64,000 nt of DNA from the NCBI RefSeq assembly GCF_016401385.1, contig NZ_JAEACF010000001.1, positions 124,001 through 188,000 on the forward strand. The letters run 5' to 3'. Positions 35,166 through 43,063 of the stretch are shown here, one piece after another. A program made the translations under genes and the position numbers. The notes under the pieces were generated by a model. It saw nothing but the letters and a program-made list of their open reading frames with translations, was not told the DNA's origin and did no database searches. The DNA is from Fictibacillus halophilus (lineage in GTDB: Bacteria; Bacillota; Bacilli; Bacillales; Fictibacillaceae). Position 1 is the stretch's first letter. Each line of letters opens with the position of its first letter.

Positions 35166-36038
35166 TTGTTACAAAATGCTGTAGTCATCGGATCTGGTGT
35201 GATGGGAAGAGGAATCGCCTACGTGAGCGCAGTCGGCGGTTTTGATGTTCAACTCGTTGATGTAAAAGAAGAACAACTCGAAAATGCAAAAAAAGAGATC
35301 GATTCTATTTTTTCAAAAGCAGTATCTCGCGGAAAGTTATCACAAAGTGTGGCTGAAGAAGCGCAAGCGAGACTTTCGTATGCTACGAATCTCTCAGCGG
35401 CCGTTAGCGGTGCAGACTTAGTGATTGAAGCTGTTCCAGAAAACATAGAGATCAAGCGTGCTGTTTTTGAAGAACTAGACCGTTCAGCACCTGAACATTG
35501 CGTGCTTGCGACAAACACTTCTACGATGAGTCCGACAGAAATTGGTTCATTTACGAAACGTCCTGAAAAAGTAATCGCCATGCATTTCTTTAACCCGGTG
35601 CATAGAATGCCACTCGTTGAGATCGTTCGCGGGCATGAAACAAACGATGAAACGGTCGAGCTCGCGAAAGAAGCTGCTGTGAAGATGGGGAAAGAAACCG
35701 TAACGGTTAACGAGTTCCCAGGATTCGTTACAAGCCGGATTTCAGCTATGATTGGGAATGAAGCGTTCTATATGCTGCAAGAAGGCGTAGGAACGCCAGA
35801 AGACATCGACAAAGCGATTAAACTGGGCTTGAATTTTCCGATGGGACCGTTTGAACTTGGCGATTTAGTAGGATTAGATACACGCTTAAACAACCTGAAC
35901 TACCTTCATAAAACGTTAGGTGAAAAATATCGTCCGGCACCACTTTTAGTCAAGTATGTTAAGGCGGGTAGACTTGGCCGAAAGTCAGGTAAAGGGGTAT
36001 ACGACTATACCACGGAAGATAACGGGGTGAAAAAGTGA
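35166..36038 (+). CDS. paaH: 3-hydroxyacyl-CoA dehydrogenase (PaaH/Hbd type)
   Basis: A 290-residue NAD-dependent dehydrogenase that oxidises 3-hydroxyadipyl-CoA or similar. The Rossmann motif GSGVMGRGIA is near 8-17; the catalytic His is in MHFFNPVHRMPLVEIV; the C-terminal helical domain ends with GRKSGKGVYDY. The open frame extends upstream into repeat copy 2, but AGGCAGGAGA at 35151-35160 places the start at TTG 35166, giving the normal length. It overlaps the thiolase gene by 4 bp. Confidence 0.92.
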   Translation: MLQNAVVIGSGVMGRGIAYVSAVGGFDVQLVDVKEEQLENAKKEIDSIFSKAVSRGKLSQSVAEEAQARLSYATNLSAAVSGADLVIEAVPENIEIKRAVFEELDRSAPEHCVLATNTSTMSPTEIGSFTKRPEKVIAMHFFNPVHRMPLVEIVRGHETNDETVELAKEAAVKMGKETVTVNEFPGFVTSRISAMIGNEAFYMLQEGVGTPEDIDKAIKLGLNFPMGPFELGDLVGLDTRLNNLNYLHKTLGEKYRPAPLLVKYVKAGRLGRKSGKGVYDYTTEDNGVKK

Positions 36039-37243
36039 TGAGAGAGGTTGTCATCGTTGATGCTGTTCGTACGCCTATAGGAAGATATAAAGGTGGACTT
36101 AAAACGGTTCGGCCCGATGATCTTGGTGCAGTGGCCATCAAAGCGCTTGTGGAAAGAAACCCTGAACTTCCTGTCAACGAGATTGAAGAAGTGATATTTG
36201 GAAACGCAAACGGAGCGGGAGAAGATAATCGTAATGTGGCAAGAATGTCAGCTTTACTCGCGGGACTTCCTGTAGAGGTAGGCGGAACGACGATCAACCG
36301 TTTATGCGGATCTGGTATGGATGCGGTCATCTACGGTGCTAGAGCCATCTTGGCTGGTGAAGGAGATATCTTCATCGCCGGTGGAACGGAGAGTATGACA
36401 CGTGCACCACTCGTAATGGGGAAGCCTGAAGTCGACTATCCTCGTGGCGATATGAAAATGTTTGATACGACGATCGGATGGCGCTTTATTAATCCGCTTT
36501 TGCATGAAAAGTTCGGAACAGATTCTATGCCTGAAACAGCAGAGAACGTAGCGAAGAAATATGGAATTACAAGAGAAGAACAAGATCAATTCGCTTATGA
36601 TTCTCAGCAGAAAGCAAAAGAAGCTATCGGACAGAACCGTTTTAAAGAAGAAATTGTTCCTGTAAGAGTAGTAGACCGAAAAGGAAACGAAACGTGGGTT
36701 ACAGAAGATGAACACCCTCGTCCTGAAACATCGCTTGAAAAGCTTGGTACACTAAAACCGTTGTTTAAAGACGGAAGTGTCACAGCGGGAAATGCGTCTG
36801 GGGTCAACGATGGAGCTTCTGCATTACTTTTGATGAGCCGTGAAAAAGCGGATCAGTTAGGATTAAAACCTTTGGCTCGATATGTATCATCCGGTGTGGC
36901 AGGTCTTGAACCCGCTATTATGGGTGTTGGCCCAATTGAAGCTTCCAAAAAAGCACTGAAGCGGGCTGGTCTTTCAATAGCAGACCTAGATTTGGTGGAG
37001 TTGAATGAAGCTTTTGCATCACAATCACTTGCTTGTATGAGAGAGCTGGGACTAGATCCTGAAAAAGTTAACGTAAACGGTGGTGCGATAGCGTTCGGAC
37101 ACCCACTCGGAGCGAGTGGTGCGCGCATTTTAACAACGCTTATTCACGAAATGAAAAAGCAAGGATCACACTATGGTCTAGCAACAATGTGTATCGGTGT
37201 TGGTCAAGGTATTGCTTCCATCGTTGAAGCGATCAATGAATAG
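36035..37243 (+). CDS. paaJ: 3-oxoadipyl-CoA/acetyl-CoA thiolase (PaaJ type)
   Basis: A 402-residue thiolase. The acyl-accepting Cys is in TINRLCGSGMDAV (near 90), His in GGAIAFGHPLGASGAR, and the final Cys in ATMCIGVGQG. The family splits 3-oxoadipyl-CoA to acetyl-CoA and succinyl-CoA, the last step of the paa pathway. The GTG at 36035 and the ATG at 36038 are both possible starts; both overlap the paaH stop, showing coupling. Ordinary acetyl-CoA acetyltransferases share these motifs, so the PaaJ role rests on context. Confidence 0.9.
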   Translation: MMREVVIVDAVRTPIGRYKGGLKTVRPDDLGAVAIKALVERNPELPVNEIEEVIFGNANGAGEDNRNVARMSALLAGLPVEVGGTTINRLCGSGMDAVIYGARAILAGEGDIFIAGGTESMTRAPLVMGKPEVDYPRGDMKMFDTTIGWRFINPLLHEKFGTDSMPETAENVAKKYGITREEQDQFAYDSQQKAKEAIGQNRFKEEIVPVRVVDRKGNETWVTEDEHPRPETSLEKLGTLKPLFKDGSVTAGNASGVNDGASALLLMSREKADQLGLKPLARYVSSGVAGLEPAIMGVGPIEASKKALKRAGLSIADLDLVELNEAFASQSLACMRELGLDPEKVNVNGGAIAFGHPLGASGARILTTLIHEMKKQGSHYGLATMCIGVGQGIASIVEAINE

Positions 37244-37257
37244 GAGGGTCATCTAAA

Positions 37258-38034
37258 GTGAGTGCTATTTTATACGAAGTAAAAGATTATGTTGCTTATG
37301 TTACATTAAACCGTCCGGAAGTTTTGAACTGCTTTAATTTTTCAACATTAAAAGAGCTTGAAGAAGTCGTAGAAGACATTCATCACAATAATGATGTTCG
37401 CGTTGTGATTTTTACAGGTGCAGGGGAAAAAGCATTCAGTGCAGGAGCTGATCTAAAAGAGCGCCGTACACTGAGTGATTCAGAAGTAAGAAGAAATGTA
37501 CGTAAGATCCGCGATGTGTTCTCTGCTGTTGAAGCGTTGCCGCAGCCTACAATCTGTGCGATCAATGGCCATGCTTTTGGAGGAGGCTTCGAGTTAGCTC
37601 TTGCTTGTGATCTGCGGGTTTCTGTGAGAGAAGCGTCGATGGGTCTGACCGAACTTAGTTGGGCGATCATCCCAGGTGCAGGAGGAACTCAGCGTCTTCC
37701 TAGACTGATCGGTCAAGCGAAAGCGATGGAACTCATTTTAACAGCAAAAAAGATGATGGCGGAAGAAGCTTTTTCATACGGCATCTTAAACCAAGTGACA
37801 TCGAGAGAAGAATTGATGGCTGTTTGTGAAAACTATGCTGGTCTTATTATGAAGAATGGACCAGTAGCAGTTCAGCAAGCAAAGTATGCGATCAAGCATG
37901 GAACGGAAGTGGATCTTCAGACAGGACTTGCGATTGAGGCGAAAGCGTATGAAGTGACGATTCCTACAAAAGATCGAATGGAAGCACTCGTTGCTTTTGG
38001 AGAAAAAAGACCGCCTGTATTTAAGGGAGAGTAA
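37258..38034 (+). CDS. enoyl-CoA hydratase/isomerase, third crotonase of the cluster
   Basis: A 258-residue crotonase with AFSAGADLKERR near 62-73, GGGFELALACD near 105, and LTELSWAIIPGAGGTQRLPRL, so both catalytic Glu residues are present. It resembles hydratases of the AUH/PaaF type and may share or replace the step assigned to the crotonase at 31570. GTG start after TAGGAGGG. Last gene of the paaH-paaJ operon, ending 90 bp before the PaaX gene. Confidence 0.87.
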   Translation: MSAILYEVKDYVAYVTLNRPEVLNCFNFSTLKELEEVVEDIHHNNDVRVVIFTGAGEKAFSAGADLKERRTLSDSEVRRNVRKIRDVFSAVEALPQPTICAINGHAFGGGFELALACDLRVSVREASMGLTELSWAIIPGAGGTQRLPRLIGQAKAMELILTAKKMMAEEAFSYGILNQVTSREELMAVCENYAGLIMKNGPVAVQQAKYAIKHGTEVDLQTGLAIEAKAYEVTIPTKDRMEALVAFGEKRPPVFKGE

Positions 38035-38048
38035 CTGGTTTCTGTCTC

Positions 38049-38108
38049 TATCATAAAGAAAACTTGACGTCAGCGAATATTTCTTTATGATACGATTGTA
38101 CAGACAAT
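38049..38108 (+). promoter_or_regulatory. paaX promoter framed by inverted repeats
   Basis: TTGACG (38064-38069) and TATGAT (38086-38091) are 16 bp apart. They lie inside perfect 13-bp inverted repeats, TATCATAAAGAAA at 38049 and TTTCTTTATGATA at 38080. A second palindrome ATTGT-ACAG-ACAAT covers the likely start site (38095-38108). This fits autoregulation by PaaX; the first repeat could also form a hairpin ending the upstream transcript. Confidence 0.6.
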
Positions 38109-38133
38109 AACAGGTACAAATGAGGGTATGAAC

Positions 38134-39027
38134 ATGCAGAATAGTTTAAACACACGCTCCATGGTATTCACATTATACGGAGACTATATCCGGCATTATG
38201 GCAGTGAAATATGGATTGGAAGCTTGATTCGATTGTTAGAAGAGTTTGGTCACAACGAACAGGCAGTAAGAGCAGCGATTTCCAGAATGAATAAGCAGGG
38301 CTGGATTGCAGCTAGAAAACAAGGCAATAAAAGTTATTATTTTTTAACAGAGCGTGGAAAAAAGCGGATGGATGAAGCCGCAAAGAGAATCTTTAATGCG
38401 CAACAGGAACCGTGGAACGGCGAATGGATGATGTTCACCTATACGATTCCTGAAGAGAAAAGAAGCATACGTGATGAGCTTCGAAAAGAACTGGTCTGGA
38501 GCGGGTTTGGTCTACTCGCTAACAGCTTCTGGATCTCTCCGCACGCATACTCTGAGCAGATTCAATCTATGATCGATAAATATGAGATCAAAGACTATGT
38601 TCATTCTTTTACAGCGGTCTACAATGGTCCGAATGAGAATGAAAAGCTAGTTTCTGAGTGTTGGGATCTGAATGACATCAACGAGAAATACAACGAGTTC
38701 ATCGTAACGTATTCTCAAAAGTACGTGATCGATAAAAATAAGATTGAGAAAGGTGAAATGACAGACGGAGAGTGCTTCGTAGAGCGCACAAAGCTTGTTC
38801 ACGAATACCGTAAGTTTCTATTCATCGATCCAGGTCTTCCAAAGGAACTGCTTCATGCAGAATGGCTAGGGGATCACGCGGCTTCGCTCTTTAGTGATTA
38901 TTACCGAGCACTAGCTGGACCTGCAAGTCGGTTCTTTGAAAGCATCTATTCGGATGGAAACGCTCTAAAGAAAGATTCTGAGTTTGATGCATTGAACCAC
39001 CCTCTCATTCAAGAGAGTCGTTCTTAA
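38134..39027 (+). CDS. paaX: PaaX family transcriptional repressor
   Basis: A 297-residue PaaX homologue: an N-terminal winged helix (LIRLLEEFGHNEQAVRAAISRMNKQGW), a middle domain starting near EPWNGEWMMFTYTIPE, and a C-terminal domain with GDHAASLFSDYYRAL. In other bacteria PaaX represses the paa genes and is released by phenylacetyl-CoA. GAGGG at 38122-38126 is too close to the ATG at 38128 and better spaced for 38134. Its gene is flanked by palindromes and ends in a terminator shared with the convergent paaY. Confidence 0.9.
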   Translation: MQNSLNTRSMVFTLYGDYIRHYGSEIWIGSLIRLLEEFGHNEQAVRAAISRMNKQGWIAARKQGNKSYYFLTERGKKRMDEAAKRIFNAQQEPWNGEWMMFTYTIPEEKRSIRDELRKELVWSGFGLLANSFWISPHAYSEQIQSMIDKYEIKDYVHSFTAVYNGPNENEKLVSECWDLNDINEKYNEFIVTYSQKYVIDKNKIEKGEMTDGECFVERTKLVHEYRKFLFIDPGLPKELLHAEWLGDHAASLFSDYYRALAGPASRFFESIYSDGNALKKDSEFDALNHPLIQESRS

Positions 39028-39050
39028 TTGGTTGGGATTAGAAACAAGTA

Positions 39051-39088
39051 AAAAGCACTTTCGCAAACATACCTACGAAAGTGCTTTT
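39051..39088. terminator. bidirectional terminator between paaX and paaY
   Basis: AAAAGCACTTTCG and CGAAAGTGCTTTT form a perfect 13-bp stem with A and T tracts on both sides, so it can work in both directions. Confidence 0.92.
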
Positions 39089-39091
39089 TCA

Positions 39092-39607
39092 CTATTTTTT
39101 TAACTCAGAAGCAAACTGCTTTCCTTTTTCATAATACGTGTCGATCGTTAGCTGGATCAGCTTTAAATCTTCATCGTTCAGTTCTCGAATTACTTTTCCA
39201 GGAGAACCCATGACCATCACACGAGGAGGAATTTTTTTACCTGGTGGGATCAGTGTGTTGGCGCCGATGAAGGCTTGTTCACCTATTTCCACACCATCAA
39301 GTATCGTTGAACCCATGCCAACGAGAGCTCCTTTTTTTATCGTACATCCGTGCAGGATAACGTTGTGTCCGATCGACACCTCATCTTCTAAAATAAGGGG
39401 ATATCCTTCATAGAGGTGAAGCGTACAGTTGTCCTGAACGTTCGTCTTTTTTCCGATGGAGATCGGCCCTTCATCACCTCGAAGAACTGAGTTAAACCAG
39501 ATGCTAGCTCCTTCTTCTACAGTAACGTCACCAATTAGGTGGACCCCTGGAGCAATAAAAGCGCTTTCATGAACATCTGGTGTTTTGCCATCAAATGAGT
39601 ATTTCAT
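39092..39607 (-). CDS. paaY: gamma-carbonic-anhydrase-like PaaY/YtoA protein
   Basis: A 171-residue left-handed beta-helix protein with hexapeptide repeats (IGDVTVEEGASIWFN, IGHNVILHG, IGMGSTIL-like) and the metal-binding His residues of gamma carbonic anhydrases. In paa clusters PaaY is a thioesterase that clears dead-end CoA esters; outside them YtoA/YrdA proteins have unclear roles. Its location beside paaX supports PaaY. Transcribed toward paaX, sharing the terminator. Confidence 0.85.
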   Translation of the reverse strand: MKYSFDGKTPDVHESAFIAPGVHLIGDVTVEEGASIWFNSVLRGDEGPISIGKKTNVQDNCTLHLYEGYPLILEDEVSIGHNVILHGCTIKKGALVGMGSTILDGVEIGEQAFIGANTLIPPGKKIPPRVMVMGSPGKVIRELNDEDLKLIQLTIDTYYEKGKQFASELKK

Positions 39608-39664
39608 AATGAGCCTCCCTCAATACAGGTTATAGGTTCAGTATAACAAAGGTTAGAATGGGAA

Positions 39665-40624
39665 GTGGAGAAATTGAATTCAATCTGCGAAAAATTAGGT
39701 ATTCAGTATCCCATCCTTCAGGGTGGGATGGGAAATGTTAGTAATGCGGAACTGGCTTCAGCGATATCAAATGCTGGTGGATTAGGCACGATTGGTGCAG
39801 GGACGATGTCACCTGAAGAGGTAGAAAATTTAATAATTGCAACAAAGGGGATGACAGATAAGCCATTTGCTGTTAATGTACCTTTAACCGTTGCATCAAA
39901 TGTAAAAGAAATTCTTAAACTTCTGATCAATCATAAAGTGGAAGTTGTTTCCTTATCTGCGGGTAATCCAGCCCCTTACATACCGAAACTAAAGGAACAT
40001 GGATTAAAGGTTATTTGTGTTGTGGCTTCTGTATATCATGCCAAAAAAGCAGAAGCAGCAGGTGCAGACTTGTTAGTAGCTGAAGGCTATGAAGCTGCGG
40101 GACTTAACTCACCCTACGAGACAACGACCATGGTTCTGTTACCTCAAGTATCCAAGAGCGTCCGTATTCCGGTCATCGCTGCTGGAGGTATTGCTGATGG
40201 GAGCGGTATGGCAGCAGCCTTTGCTCTCGGTGCACAAGGTGTTCAGATGGGAACTCGTTTTATCGCAACAAAGGAAGCCCCTTTTCATGAGAGATACAAA
40301 ACTTCCTTAGTAGAGGCAGATGATACAAAAACGTTAATCGTTGGCCGCCAAACAGGAAAGATCAGAAGAATTTATGATACACCTTATGCTCAAAAGTTGA
40401 TTCAACTTGAAAAAAATGGCGTCTCTGCTGAAGAGTTTATGGCACATACCTCAGAAGATCATCATATTTTAGGAGCTGTAAAAGGGGACTTGGAAAACGG
40501 TTTTATCAATAGCGGGCAGATCGCCGGTGGGATAACTGATGTACCGAGCGTAAAAGAACTGCTTGAAACGATGATGAAAGAAGCGAAAGAAACAGTTAGT
40601 ATATTAAACAACCGTTTAATGTAA
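39665..40624 (+). CDS. nitronate monooxygenase/FabK-like flavoprotein
   Basis: A 319-residue TIM-barrel FMN protein: LQGGMGNVSNAELASAISNA (1 block), VNVPLT, EGYEAAGLNS, AAGGIADGSGMAAAFALGA and GVQMGTRF. The family includes nitronate monooxygenases and FabK-type enoyl reductases. The EAAG (instead of EAGGH) flavin region suggests a divergent subgroup. GTG at 39665 is used here; a TTG nine bases on is possible. It sits between paaY and the transporter gene; its role in the pathway, if any, is unknown. Confidence 0.83.
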   Translation: MEKLNSICEKLGIQYPILQGGMGNVSNAELASAISNAGGLGTIGAGTMSPEEVENLIIATKGMTDKPFAVNVPLTVASNVKEILKLLINHKVEVVSLSAGNPAPYIPKLKEHGLKVICVVASVYHAKKAEAAGADLLVAEGYEAAGLNSPYETTTMVLLPQVSKSVRIPVIAAGGIADGSGMAAAFALGAQGVQMGTRFIATKEAPFHERYKTSLVEADDTKTLIVGRQTGKIRRIYDTPYAQKLIQLEKNGVSAEEFMAHTSEDHHILGAVKGDLENGFINSGQIAGGITDVPSVKELLETMMKEAKETVSILNNRLM

Positions 40625-40660
40625 GCTAGTTGTAATTGTAACAGGAGGTTGTAAGTAATT

Positions 40661-41995
40661 ATGAATCAGCAAGACCAGTGGACGTCGAAGTTAGCTTTTA
40701 TTTTAGCTGCAGCAGGATCAGCAATCGGACTCGGTGCAATTTGGAAATTTCCTTATGTAGCTGGTACAAGCGGTGGGGGGGCTTTTTTCCTTCTCTTTTT
40801 ATTGTTTACGTTTTTGATAGGTTTTCCTCTTTTAATGGCTGAGTTCGTTATTGGCCGAGGTGCACAAAAAGAGGCAGTTTCTGCCTATCGAAAGATCGCG
40901 CCAGGTTCTGCATGGCCATGGCTTGGCAGAATGGGTGTAGCGACTGCATTTATCTTATTATCTTTTTACAGTGTAATCGGTGGATGGATTGTTCTCTACC
41001 TCGGTAAAAGTTTTTCGGGAGATTTCTTCAACCATGACTTTAGTCAAATGTTCGGAGAATCGATCTCAAGCACGTGGCCGGTTTTGATCTCTCAGTTCAT
41101 CTTTATGATGATTACGATTTTTGTTGTAAGCCGTGGAATTAAAAATGGTATCGAAAAAGCAAATCAAATTATGATGCCAGCACTTTTTGTGTTGTTTGCG
41201 GTATTGATCGTTCGTTCATTGACTCTAGATAACGCAATGGAAGGCGTTAAGTTTTTCTTATACCCTGACTTTTCAAAAATCGGTGGAGACGATATCTTAT
41301 TTGCACTTGGTCAGTCTTTCTTCTCATTAAGTGTTGGTATCTCGGTTATGGTTACGTACAGCTCTTATTTGAGCAAAAAAGAAAGCCTTACAAAATCAGC
41401 GACGACGATCGTATTACTGAACGTACTGATTTCTTTATTAGCAGGATTAGCAATCTTCCCAGGTGTGTTTTCATTAGGTCTAGAGCCTACAGAAGGTCCT
41501 GGATTATTGTTCGTTGTACTTCCTGCCGTGTTTGAACAAATTGTGTTTGGACAATTCTTCTTTATCGTTTTCCTAGCATTATTCTTGTTTGCGACCCTTA
41601 CATCAGCTTTCTCCATGCTAGAAATTATCGTCGCATCAATCACGAAAGGTGAGCTAGAGAACCGTGCAAAATGGTCTTGGATCATCGGAATCCTTATTTT
41701 TGTATTTGGTGTACCATCAACACTGTCATATGGAGTTTGGTCGGATTTCACTTTATTTGACAAAATTATCTTTGACCAACTCGACTATCTAGTAAGTAAC
41801 ATTCTGCTTCCTTTAGGAGCGCTGTTTATCGCGTTATTTGTAGGATATCGTTATCCGAGAGAAATGCTTCTTCAAGAGTTTAGAGCAGGTTCTTCCGTTT
41901 CTGTAAAAGGATTTGCGCTTTGGCTCATGCTAATCCGTTATGTGGTCCCTGTCGTGATCATCATCGTATTCGTTAACATGCTTGGGCTTTTTTAA
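40661..41995 (+). CDS. sodium-dependent NSS family transporter
   Basis: A 444-residue LeuT-fold symporter of the neurotransmitter:sodium symporter family. The unwound first helix carries the sodium and substrate motif GSAIGLGAIWKFPYVAGTSG near 16-35. About eleven hydrophobic segments are present, as in MhsT, a Bacillus transporter of hydrophobic amino acids. Placement between the paa genes and the phenylalanine dehydrogenase operon suggests an aromatic amino acid as substrate; this is inference. ATG follows AACAGGAGG, 36 bp after the flavoprotein gene. Confidence 0.88.
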   Translation: MNQQDQWTSKLAFILAAAGSAIGLGAIWKFPYVAGTSGGGAFFLLFLLFTFLIGFPLLMAEFVIGRGAQKEAVSAYRKIAPGSAWPWLGRMGVATAFILLSFYSVIGGWIVLYLGKSFSGDFFNHDFSQMFGESISSTWPVLISQFIFMMITIFVVSRGIKNGIEKANQIMMPALFVLFAVLIVRSLTLDNAMEGVKFFLYPDFSKIGGDDILFALGQSFFSLSVGISVMVTYSSYLSKKESLTKSATTIVLLNVLISLLAGLAIFPGVFSLGLEPTEGPGLLFVVLPAVFEQIVFGQFFFIVFLALFLFATLTSAFSMLEIIVASITKGELENRAKWSWIIGILIFVFGVPSTLSYGVWSDFTLFDKIIFDQLDYLVSNILLPLGALFIALFVGYRYPREMLLQEFRAGSSVSVKGFALWLMLIRYVVPVVIIIVFVNMLGLF

Positions 41996-42008
41996 AAGGC
42001 TCTTTTCT

Positions 42009-42036
42009 AAAAGATTGTTGCTTTTTAATCTTTTTT
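42009..42036 (+). terminator. terminator after the NSS transporter gene
   Basis: AAAAGATT and AATCTTTT arms around a 10-base loop, then TTTTTT. The stem is AT-rich and moderate. Confidence 0.6.
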
Positions 42037-42052
42037 ATTTACGTCTATGACT

Positions 42053-42181
42053 GTTGATTGGAGTGGAAGGTGTGAGACTCCTGCGGGACAGGCGGGCAGG
42101 TGAGACACTTATACGAGAAACGTACGAATGTGGCTCACCGCCTGCCCCGCGGAAAGCGAGCAACCTGAAGCGGAAATCAAC
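42053..42181 (+). repeat. 129-bp inverted-repeat element, copy 3
   Basis: The element starts with GTTGATT and ends with AATCAAC. Inside are GGGCAGGTGAGACAC paired with GTGGCTCACCGCCTGCC, and GAGACTCCTGCGGG facing CCCCGCGGAAAGCGAGC. Orientation is as in copy 2. The whole element can fold into one long imperfect hairpin. It stands alone between a terminator and the next hairpin. Confidence 0.85.
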
Positions 42182-42242
42182 TACTTTCGGAAGACAACAC
42201 TGAATACGAAAACAGCCTTGTAAAAAGAAAATTAGAAAGAAA

Positions 42243-42276
42243 GGCGCTAACCATAATTGGTTTTAGCGTCTTTTTT
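42243..42276 (+). terminator. hairpin with T-run before the SDR gene
   Basis: GGCGCTAA pairs with TTAGCGTC (one G-T), with a further CC/GG pair inside, followed by six T. It lies downstream of repeat copy 3. Confidence 0.65.
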
Positions 42277-42325
42277 GTGTTAATAATAGAATTTGTGAAA
42301 TACAGAAGTGAAGGGAAGTATTACA

Positions 42326-43045
42326 ATGCTAAAAGATAAAACAGCAGTAGTGACAGGAGCAACTCGTGGGTGCGGAAAAGCTATAGCAGAAAAGCTAGGT
42401 ACATTAGAAGCGAAATTAGCGATCATTGGTTCATCTGATGGCATCTTCAAAACGGGAGAAGAGTTAAAAGCTAAGGGATTCGATGTTCTTGCCATAAAAG
42501 CGGATGTGACGAAAGAAGCGGACGTAGCAGAACTGTTTAAACAAACGTTTGAAGCGTTTGGAAACATTGATATTCTAATAAACAATGCGGGTATCGGTCA
42601 GTTTAAATTGGCTGAAGAGCATTCATTAGTAGACTTTCAAAAAATGTTTGAAGTCAACGTACAAGGTGTATTCTTATGTAGTACAGCGGTTGTTCCACAT
42701 ATGAAAGAGCGAAAAGAGGGAACGATTATCACGATCTCATCTGACGTTGGTCGCAGAACTATCTCGAACGGCTCCGTCTATACAGCAACAAAATACGCGG
42801 TTCAAGGATTTTCGGGTTCTCTTGCACAAGAACTTAGAGAATTTGGAGTACGTGTGGGTACTGTTAACCCAGGAGCTATTGATACGTACTTTGCTGATTC
42901 TGAACAAGGTCTTGATTTTAAAGAAGACTGGCTAAAAGTTGATGATATCGCAGAAGCTGTTGCTTACATGGCTAGCGCACCAAAACATATGGTCGTTGAT
43001 GAGATCATGCTGCACCCTCTTTCTCAGGAATATCCAAACGTATAA
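42326..43045 (+). CDS. short-chain dehydrogenase/reductase
   Basis: A 239-residue classical SDR. The cofactor motif is TGATRGCGKAIAEKL near 10-24, NNAGIG is near 88, and the catalytic set has Ser in ISSDVGR, then YTATKYAVQG (Y-x-x-x-K). The first Gly-rich motif has an unusual Cys (RGCGK). Related proteins reduce 3-oxoacyl or similar carbonyls. It precedes the candidate selenoprotein gene by 18 bp, so they are probably cotranscribed. ATG at 42326; the GTG upstream is too close to the ribosome binding site. Confidence 0.87.
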   Translation: MLKDKTAVVTGATRGCGKAIAEKLGTLEAKLAIIGSSDGIFKTGEELKAKGFDVLAIKADVTKEADVAELFKQTFEAFGNIDILINNAGIGQFKLAEEHSLVDFQKMFEVNVQGVFLCSTAVVPHMKERKEGTIITISSDVGRRTISNGSVYTATKYAVQGFSGSLAQELREFGVRVGTVNPGAIDTYFADSEQGLDFKEDWLKVDDIAEAVAYMASAPKHMVVDEIMLHPLSQEYPNV

Positions 43046-43063
43046 TACAAGGAGGCTATCTGG

